Notes under the pieces: generated by a model
What the model was told of the DNA's origin: nothing
Seen by the model: only the letters and a program-made list of their open reading frames with translations
Database searches by the model: none
NCBI GenBank assembly: GCA_018062105.1
Contig: JAGOSV010000022.1
Span: forward strand, 1-33,277
From: Sterolibacterium sp.
GTDB lineage: Bacteria; Pseudomonadota; Gammaproteobacteria; Burkholderiales; Rhodocyclaceae
Length of the DNA stretch: 33,277 bases
Direction of reading: 5' to 3'
In this document: positions 26,724 through 33,277 of the stretch, in pieces
How the letters are laid out: each line of letters begins with the position of its first letter
How positions within the stretch are numbered: position 1 is the stretch's first letter
Position numbers and translations under genes: made by a program

Positions 26724-27767
26724 TCAGCCAGTTTTTTCCAGCCGGACCTCACGGCGCACCCGCACCAGCACATGCGTCCCCAGCGACACCGCCGGATGAC
26801 GATCAGGCCGGGCAGTCAGCAACTGGCGCAAAGCCTCCTTCAAACGTACCTCGGCAGGAATCATGACCCCCTGCTGCGCCAACAAGAAGCGCAGCACATT
26901 GCGCCCGCGCGGTTCGGACAGGCCGGCAAGCACGGCCAGCGGCAGCGGAAAGCGCGGCACATTCCCGGCCAGATCAACCAGCGCCAGCTCATCGAGCAAG
27001 CCCTGTGCCTCCTCGATATGGGCGGCCGTTACGGCCAGTCGCTCCTGCACTGCCGGAAAACGCTGGTGCAGCAGGGGCAACACCTGCCGGCGCAGAAAAT
27101 TGCGGGCAAACCGGGTCTCGGCATTGCTCTCATCCTCAACCCAGGCCTCCCCCCGGGCAGCAAGATAAGCCTCGATGTCATGGCGACAAACCTGCAACAA
27201 GGGACGGATCAGATTCAGTCCCGGACGCAGCGGACGCACCTGCGGCATACCCCGCAACCCGGCCAGCCCGGCCCCGCGCAGCAGGTTGAACAGCCATGTC
27301 TCGGCCAGATCCCCCTGGTGATGAGCCAGCGCCAGCCAGTCGGCCTCGAGTGCCGTAAACGCCTCGTAGCGCACCCGTCGGGCTGCGGCCTCCAGTCCTT
27401 CAGGAGAATCTGCCGGAACGCAGACCCGGTACACCGTCAGCGCCACGCCCAGACGCTGGCAATAATCCTGACAAAAAGCCTGCCAGTCATCTGCCTGCGG
27501 ACTCAAGCCATGATGAACATGACAGGCAGACAACCGATAACCCCAGCGGGGCTGCAATGCTTGCAGGCCGGCCAGCAGAGCCACGGAATCCCGCCCGCCG
27601 GAAAAGCCAGCAACGATGCGGCAGCCCGCTGCATCCTGCGGCAAATGACGCGACAGGGCGCGCGCCAGTGCCCCGGTCAGGACATCGACATCCGGATCAG
27701 GCAGCTTTCTGTTCCTTGAATTTGCCGTAGCCGGCCAACCGTTCGAGGCGGCGCTGTACCAGCGCAT
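26724..27767 (-). CDS. tilS: tRNA(Ile)-lysidine synthase, apparently short form
   Basis: Converts C34 of the AUA-decoding tRNA-Ile to lysidine with ATP. The PP-loop [12 protein letters not shown] is intact, followed by [38 protein letters not shown] and a helical tRNA-binding region. The protein ends at about 347 residues, shortly after [15 protein letters not shown], whereas E. coli TilS has 432 and a C-terminal domain. Only 79 bases separate the stop from ndk, so the missing domain is not just frameshifted out of view. The start is uncertain: ATG 27767 or GTG 27782 both lie inside accA, and there is no later ATG/GTG/TTG before the conserved region. Overlap with accA is about 70 bases. Confidence 0.88.
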   Translation of the reverse strand: MRWYSAASNGWPATANSRNRKLPDPDVDVLTGALARALSRHLPQDAAGCRIVAGFSGGRDSVALLAGLQALQPRWGYRLSACHVHHGLSPQADDWQAFCQDYCQRLGVALTVYRVCVPADSPEGLEAAARRVRYEAFTALEADWLALAHHQGDLAETWLFNLLRGAGLAGLRGMPQVRPLRPGLNLIRPLLQVCRHDIEAYLAARGEAWVEDESNAETRFARNFLRRQVLPLLHQRFPAVQERLAVTAAHIEEAQGLLDELALVDLAGNVPRFPLPLAVLAGLSEPRGRNVLRFLLAQQGVMIPAEVRLKEALRQLLTARPDRHPAVSLGTHVLVRVRREVRLEKTG

Positions 27768-28665
27768 CTGCTGAAAGCTCACCCAACTGACGCAGCGACT
27801 CCTGGATAGCCTTCTTCAACGAAACCGCCATGGCCTGGGGTGCGCGATGCGCCCCGCCCACCGGTTCGTTGATGACACGGTCGATCAAGCCCAGTGCCTT
27901 CAGGCGCGCTGCCGTAATACCCATGGTTTCCGCCGCATCACAGGCACGCTCCGAGCTCTTCCAGAGGATGGAAGCACAGCCTTCGGGCGAGATGACCGCA
28001 TAGGTCGAGTATTGCAGCATCATGACGGTATCGCCCACCGCAATCGCCAGCGCCCCACCGGAGCCACCCTCACCGATGATGGTGGTGACGACCGGCACCT
28101 TCAGCTCGGCCATGACCAGCAGGTTGCGGCCGATGGCCTCGGACTGCCCGCGCTCCTCGGCACCGATGCCCGGATAAGCGCCCGGGGTATCAACGAACGT
28201 AACGATGGGCATCCCGAATTTTTCTGCCAGCCGCATCAGCCGCAGCGCCTTGCGGTACCCCTCCGGCCGGGGCATGCCGAAATTGCGCAGGATCTTTTCC
28301 TTGGTATCGCGCCCCTTCTGGTGGCCGATCACCATGACAGATTGACCATTCAGCCGTGCCATCCCGCCGACAATCGCCCGATCATCCGCGTAATTCCGGT
28401 CGCCATGCAGCTCCTCAAAATCCGTGAACATGTGTTCGATGTAATCCAGCGTATAGGGGCGCTGTGGATGCCGCGCCACCTGAGCGATCTGCCAGGGCGT
28501 CAGCTTGGCGTAAATATCCTTGGTCAGGCTCTGGCTCTTGACCTCTAAACGCCCGATCTCATCCGAGATATCCACAGCAGAGTCTTCCTGCGCAAAACGC
28601 AGCGACTCTATCCGCGCATCCAGTTCTGCAATGGGCTGCTCGAAATCAAGGAACGTAGTTTTCAT
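27697..28665 (-). CDS. accA: Acetyl-CoA carboxylase, carboxyltransferase alpha subunit
   Basis: With AccD, moves the carboxyl group from biotin to acetyl-CoA to give malonyl-CoA for fatty acid synthesis. 322 residues against 319 in E. coli. Family segments are [20 protein letters not shown], the [12 protein letters not shown] region, [58 protein letters not shown] and [15 protein letters not shown]. The oxyanion-hole glycines are present. Possible -10 TACAAT lies at 28701-28696, 31 bases before the ATG, without a clear -35. Confidence 0.97.
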   Translation of the reverse strand: MKTTFLDFEQPIAELDARIESLRFAQEDSAVDISDEIGRLEVKSQSLTKDIYAKLTPWQIAQVARHPQRPYTLDYIEHMFTDFEELHGDRNYADDRAIVGGMARLNGQSVMVIGHQKGRDTKEKILRNFGMPRPEGYRKALRLMRLAEKFGMPIVTFVDTPGAYPGIGAEERGQSEAIGRNLLVMAELKVPVVTTIIGEGGSGGALAIAVGDTVMMLQYSTYAVISPEGCASILWKSSERACDAAETMGITAARLKALGLIDRVINEPVGGAHRAPQAMAVSLKKAIQESLRQLGELSADALVQRRLERLAGYGKFKEQKAA

Positions 28666-28773
28666 GATGCTTCCCGATCACAAATGAATCCCGCCATTGT
28701 ACAAGAAGAGTCTGCCCTGCTCCCTTCTTGGCCTTGCTCCAGGCCAAACCCGGAACAACCATGATGCAACACC

Positions 28774-30114
28774 TCAGTGATGCGCCATCCCCTGCTCGGC
28801 ATCAAAGAAATAGGTGACGTGTTTGCGCGGATTCAGGTAAGCCACGACCTTGGGGGGCAATTGCCCCGGCGGGATTCCTTTGCTGATATTGATCTCGGGG
28901 GCGACATCAAGATCCATCATCAGCGCCTCTTCCTTGGGTACATGCTCATCATAAACCCGCACCCAGGGGCGTAGTGGCTTCTTCAGGTTAACTGAGATGA
29001 CCACCGCAATGGCCTCATTCGACAGCTGTACGAACGAGCCCGGCGGATAGACACCCAGATTGCGGATCAGCAATTGCAAGGCGGCCTTCTCAAATTTCGT
29101 ACTGCGCTTGGCGAACATGAAGGAAAGCGCCGCATGCGGCGTCATCGCCCGGCTGATATCGACCGGGTTGCACAACCGGTCGTAAAAATTGACCATCGAC
29201 ACCAGCCGCGCCCCCGGCGACAGCACGGCTTCCGAGGTACCGCGCGGATAACCACTGCCATCGCAGAATTCATGATGTTGGCCGATGATCCGGATAACAT
29301 CCGCAGACAACCCCAGCTTGCGGGCAATCTCGACCCCGTAATCCACATGCATGCGATACAGTGCCAGCTCGGCATTGTTGTACTCTTCCGGGCTCTTGTT
29401 CAGCACGTTGTCCTGAATATCGACTTTGCCCACATCATGAAGCATCGCGCCCACGCCAAGATTGCGGGCATCCTCGGCAGAAAAACCAAGATGCTTGGCC
29501 AGCATCATGGCCAGAATCGTGACATTCAGGCTGTGGTAATAGACATCCTCGCCCCCGACACGTTCGCCCATGAGATGCAGCGTGGCCTCGTTGCTTTCGA
29601 GAAACACGTCAATCATCTGCTGCACCAGTGCCCCCATGTCGCTCAGGGTTTCGCCAGGACGCGAAAACAGGTTGCGATTCAGGTTACGCATCACCGTGCT
29701 GGCCTTGCTGAACGCCTTTTCCACCTGCGCCAGACGTTCGCGTTGCACCCGCATCATCTCGGCATGCTGCTTTTTTTGCGCCATGGCCGGTGTCAGCTCG
29801 GCAGCCTCATCCTCTGCCGAAGAACCATCCACTGGCTCGGCAGGCACTTCAGTTTCTGCTGCCGTGCCTTCTGCCGCCTTCCAGCCCGGTGGCGGTGGCG
29901 TGGTTCGCTCCGGGTCATAACGATAGCGCTTGAGTTTGAGCGCACGCAGTTCACGCAGCTGCTCGATGCTGCTGATCCTGAAATTGTTCAGGGTAAAAGG
30001 ATGATTGAACCAGGGCAGGTCAAGAATGACATAAACGCCAATCCGCAACTGTTCCGGTGGCAAATAGCACCCCTCCTTCAACGGCTCCTCCACCACAACC
30101 AATCCTTTCCTCAC
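28774..30114 (-). CDS. HD-GYP cyclic di-GMP phosphodiesterase with DUF3391
   Basis: Should hydrolyse cyclic di-GMP. Up to 446 residues. The N-terminal DUF3391 domain (LKEGCYLPPEQLRIGVYVILDLPW) is typical of soluble HD-GYP proteins. A Pro/Glu/Ala-rich linker (about 70-115) and a coiled coil follow. The HD-GYP domain has HDVGK (226-230) and HHEFCDGSGYPRG (280-292), with His194 and other metal ligands in place, so it looks active. No signal peptide or membrane segment is present. The start is uncertain: GTG 30114, or GTG 30096, which has AGGAAAGG 7 bases upstream. It is a partner in principle to the GGDEF gene at 9762, though not linked to it. Confidence 0.9.
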   Translation of the reverse strand: MRKGLVVVEEPLKEGCYLPPEQLRIGVYVILDLPWFNHPFTLNNFRISSIEQLRELRALKLKRYRYDPERTTPPPPGWKAAEGTAAETEVPAEPVDGSSAEDEAAELTPAMAQKKQHAEMMRVQRERLAQVEKAFSKASTVMRNLNRNLFSRPGETLSDMGALVQQMIDVFLESNEATLHLMGERVGGEDVYYHSLNVTILAMMLAKHLGFSAEDARNLGVGAMLHDVGKVDIQDNVLNKSPEEYNNAELALYRMHVDYGVEIARKLGLSADVIRIIGQHHEFCDGSGYPRGTSEAVLSPGARLVSMVNFYDRLCNPVDISRAMTPHAALSFMFAKRSTKFEKAALQLLIRNLGVYPPGSFVQLSNEAIAVVISVNLKKPLRPWVRVYDEHVPKEEALMMDLDVAPEINISKGIPPGQLPPKVVAYLNPRKHVTYFFDAEQGMAHH

Positions 30115-30292
30115 CCTTTTTCAAGGCAGACAAGCCCTGCAAACAGGCTGCCCCCAGAGCATCCCGCACCAAGATCCGCCGCAATCCGCCCAGTCTAACC
30201 CAGACACCCCGCCACCGCCGCAGCGCCCACGCCACAACCCGTTAACCATGCCACATTCACCATGCCAGGCGTGCCACAAATTTCCCGGCACA

Positions 30293-30316
30293 ATCGATCA
30301 CCATCGATCAATCGAT
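30293..30316. repeat. Three ATCGAT copies in a divergent intergenic region
   Basis: ATCGAT occurs at 30293-30298, 30303-30308 and 30311-30316, between the divergent HD-GYP and foldase genes. Each is a palindrome. No strong promoter was found; TAGAAT near 30351-30356 is a possible -10 for the foldase gene. Confidence 0.6.
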
Positions 30317-30404
30317 TCACCATACACGCGGCAGAGCCCAACCACGGTTTAGAATCCCCTCCCTGATCCAACTACTCCCCAACCTTTCCGAAAGCACATT
30401 GTCC

Positions 30405-31382
30405 ATGTCCCGCACCCTCCAGATTTTCGCCGTCAGCTCCGTGACTCTGCTGATGCTTGCCGCCTGCAACGAGCCGGGCACTTCCGCCAAGAACGAGACA
30501 TCCCCGGCGGCACAGACCCTGCCGCACTCCCCCGTCACAAAAACGGAATCATCGCCGGCCGCCGCTGCAACAGGCGTGCTGGCCACTGTCAATGGCACAC
30601 CCATCACGACCAGCCGCGTCGATGAACTGGTCAAGAGCTTCACCAGCCAGAACCCGGGCCAGAGTGCAGACGCTGAGACGCGCAAGGTGATCCTGGAACA
30701 ATTGATCATGCAAACCGTCATTGCCCAGGATGCCGTCCAGAAAGGTCTCGACAAAAAGCCCGAGATTGCCGAAAAGCTCGAACTGACGCGCCAGTCCGTG
30801 CTGGCCAGCGCCCTGATCCAGGATTACCTGACCAGCCACCCGGTCAGCGACGATGCCGTCCGTGCCGAATACGACAAAGCCAAGGCCGGCATTGCCAGCA
30901 CCGAATACAAGGCACGCCACATCCTCGTCGACAAGGAAGATACCGCCAAGGCACTCATCGCCAAGCTCAAGGCCAATCCCGCTTCCTTTGCCGCACTGGC
31001 CAAGGCCAACTCCAAAGACCCCGGCTCCAAGGACAAAGGAGGCGATCTGGGCTGGTTCGATCCGCACATCATGGTGCCGGAGTTTGCTGAGGCCGTCAGC
31101 AAGCTGCAAAAGGGCAAGATGACCGAAGAGCCCGTACACACCAAGTACGGCTACCACATCATCACCCTCGACGATACCCGCCAGCAGGCCGTACCGCCGC
31201 TAGATCAGATCAAGCCCATGATCCGCCAACGCCTGCAGCAGCAAATGGTCAAGAGCATGCTCGACGAACTGAAGGCCAAAGCCAAGATCGACATGGCTGC
31301 CGCACCGGCAGCATCCACCGTCCCCGCCACGACACCGGCAGCAGAGGCACATCCCGCCGCCAAGCCGGCCGAAAAGAAATAA
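30405..31382 (+). CDS. Parvulin-type peptidyl-prolyl isomerase, predicted lipoprotein
   Basis: 325-residue foldase. The N-terminal signal sequence ends in a lipobox (LMLAAC, Cys21), so the protein is probably anchored to a periplasm-facing membrane, like PrsA. After a Ser/Thr/Pro/Ala-rich spacer comes a SurA_N-like helical region (LATVNGTPITTSRVDELV, LEQLIMQTVIAQDAVQKGL). The PpiC rotamase domain follows (EYKARHILVDKEDTAKALI, PGSKDKGGDLGWF, FAEAVSKLQKGKMTEEPV, KYGYHIITLDD). The tail is Ala/Pro-rich. I use ATG 30405 over the TTG two codons earlier; the ribosome binding site is weak. The carbonic anhydrase gene follows 28 bases later. Confidence 0.88.
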   Translation: MSRTLQIFAVSSVTLLMLAACNEPGTSAKNETSPAAQTLPHSPVTKTESSPAAAATGVLATVNGTPITTSRVDELVKSFTSQNPGQSADAETRKVILEQLIMQTVIAQDAVQKGLDKKPEIAEKLELTRQSVLASALIQDYLTSHPVSDDAVRAEYDKAKAGIASTEYKARHILVDKEDTAKALIAKLKANPASFAALAKANSKDPGSKDKGGDLGWFDPHIMVPEFAEAVSKLQKGKMTEEPVHTKYGYHIITLDDTRQQAVPPLDQIKPMIRQRLQQQMVKSMLDELKAKAKIDMAAAPAASTVPATTPAAEAHPAAKPAEKK

Positions 31383-31410
31383 GACCGGCAAGCGCACACC
31401 TCCTCCGCCC

Positions 31411-31956
31411 ATGCCGCTTTACGCTCTTGGTCAGCAGACCCCGCGCTGCGCCCCCGATGCCTGGGTGGCCGACAACGCCACCCTCATCGGTGCGGTGGTG
31501 CTGGAATCCTGTGCCAGCGTCTTCTTCGGGGCGGTAGTGCGCGGCGACACCGATCTCATCACCATCGGCGCGCGCACCAACATCCAGGACAATGCCGTTT
31601 TGCACACCGATGCCGGCATCCAGCTGACGCTCGGCCAGCGCATCATCGTCGGCCATCAAGCCATGCTGCACGGCTGCACGGTCGGTGACGGCTCGCTGAT
31701 CGGCATCGGAGCCATCATCCTCAACGGGGCGAATATCGGCGCACACAGCATCGTCGCCGCCGGTGCCATGATCCCCGAAGGCAAGACATACCCACCCTAT
31801 TCACTCATCCTTGGCAGCCCCGGCAAGGTTGTACGCCAGATCAGCGAAGCCGAAGCCCAGGGATTGATGGCCGGCGCAGATGCCTATGTCGCCCGCTGGC
31901 AAAGCTATCAGGGCCAGCTACGCCGCATCGACCAGAACATCGCCCCGAACATATAG
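31411..31956 (+). CDS. Gamma-class carbonic anhydrase family protein
   Basis: 181-residue left-handed beta-helix protein built of hexapeptide repeats (VADNATLIGAVVL, ASVFFGAVVRGDTD, TIGARTNIQDNAVL, GDGSLIGIGAIIL). The three metal-binding His of the family are His65, His82 and His87. The catalytic acidic loop of the archaeal Cam enzyme is absent, as in YrdA/PaaY-type members, so carbonic anhydrase activity is likely but not certain. It lies 28 bases after the foldase gene on the same strand and ends at a terminator. Confidence 0.92.
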   Translation: MPLYALGQQTPRCAPDAWVADNATLIGAVVLESCASVFFGAVVRGDTDLITIGARTNIQDNAVLHTDAGIQLTLGQRIIVGHQAMLHGCTVGDGSLIGIGAIILNGANIGAHSIVAAGAMIPEGKTYPPYSLILGSPGKVVRQISEAEAQGLMAGADAYVARWQSYQGQLRRIDQNIAPNI

Positions 31957-31958
31957 CA

Positions 31959-31989
31959 ATCGCCGCAGCTCACGGTGGCGGTGATTTTT
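31959..31989 (+). terminator. Intrinsic terminator after the carbonic anhydrase gene
   Basis: ATCGCCGC (31959-31966) pairs with GCGGTGAT (31978-31985) over 8 bp with one G-U, and T31985-31989 follow. It starts 3 bases after the stop codon and overlaps the final codons of the convergent ftsB gene. Confidence 0.7.
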
Positions 31990-32254
31990 GCGGCACCTGC
32001 ACGAACAGCTCGCCCGGCTTGACCAGCCCCAGCTCATAGCGGGCACGTTCTTCGATGGCATCGAAGCCATTTTTCAGATCACCGACCTCGGCATCGAGGC
32101 CGGCGTTGCGCTGCTCGAGTTTCTGATTGACCTCGCGCTGCGCCTGCAATTGACGGTCGCTCTCCCAGACGCGCAGCCAGCCGCCCTTGCCCAGCCACAG
32201 TGGATACTGCAACAGGGCAATAACGATGAGCAGCACCAGCGTCGGCCAGCGCAT
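31970..32254 (-). CDS. ftsB: FtsB cell division protein
   Basis: 94-residue bitopic protein that joins FtsL and FtsQ in the divisome. A single N-terminal membrane segment ([16 protein letters not shown], about 6-21) is followed by a coiled coil ([35 protein letters not shown]) and the conserved ending [14 protein letters not shown]. The length is normal. It lies 22 bases after eno on the same strand, the standard eno-ftsB arrangement in proteobacteria. Confidence 0.95.
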   Translation of the reverse strand: MRWPTLVLLIVIALLQYPLWLGKGGWLRVWESDRQLQAQREVNQKLEQRNAGLDAEVGDLKNGFDAIEERARYELGLVKPGELFVQVPQKSPPP

Positions 32255-32276
32255 GGGCGTCGTACCGGCTTACCGT

Positions 32277-33277
<1,001 letters not shown>

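Noticed and set aside
28728-28747. Hairpin TTGGCC/GGCCAA between HD-GYP and accA
   Set aside because: There is no T tract on either side in the direction of the nearby genes.

Overview
The window looks like a high-GC betaproteobacterial chromosome, probably from the Rhodocyclales/Nitrosomonadales side. The evidence is the gene order hfq-hflX-hflK-hflC-DUF2065-hisZ-purA downstream of ndk-rlmN-pilW-rodZ-ispG-hisS-yfgM-bamB-der, together with accA-tilS and eno-ftsB. Species cannot be read from the sequence alone.

Positions 1-5890 form an accessory block of lower, more variable GC. It contains a reverse transcriptase (RT) of the antiviral DRT type (most like DRT2) behind a structured non-coding leader, a HigBA toxin-antitoxin pair, a superfamily 1 helicase and a PcfJ-like protein. 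The leader (about 200-511) has several stem-loops, a perfect 12-bp tandem repeat in a T-rich stretch, and a long final hairpin followed by a T tract. The RT starts 17 bases after it. This RT plus leader RNA is the best candidate for an unusual biological system here. The block ends just before an intact promoter, tRNA-Arg(ACG) and terminator (5892-6049).

Positions 6050-10793 hold three plus-strand genes. Two are a tight pair: a KstD/fumarate-reductase-like FAD dehydrogenase and a thiamine-diphosphate enzyme whose cofactor motif ends in His-Asp instead of Asn-Asn. The third is a soluble GGDEF diguanylate cyclase.

Positions 10874-26644 are sixteen co-directional minus-strand housekeeping genes from ndk down to purA, many joined by 4-base ATGA or 1-base TGATG overlaps. 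They cover nucleotide synthesis (ndk, purA), isoprenoid synthesis (ispG), tRNA charging and histidine synthesis (hisS, hisZ), rRNA/tRNA methylation (rlmN), ribosome-associated GTPases (der, hflX), RNA chaperoning (hfq), outer-membrane assembly (bamB, yfgM-like), cell shape and pili (rodZ, pilW), and membrane quality control (hflK, hflC).

Positions 26724-33277 carry accA-tilS (TilS appears to lack its C-terminal domain), an HD-GYP phosphodiesterase, a parvulin-type lipoprotein foldase, a gamma-class carbonic anhydrase, ftsB and the 3' part of eno, which runs off the right edge.
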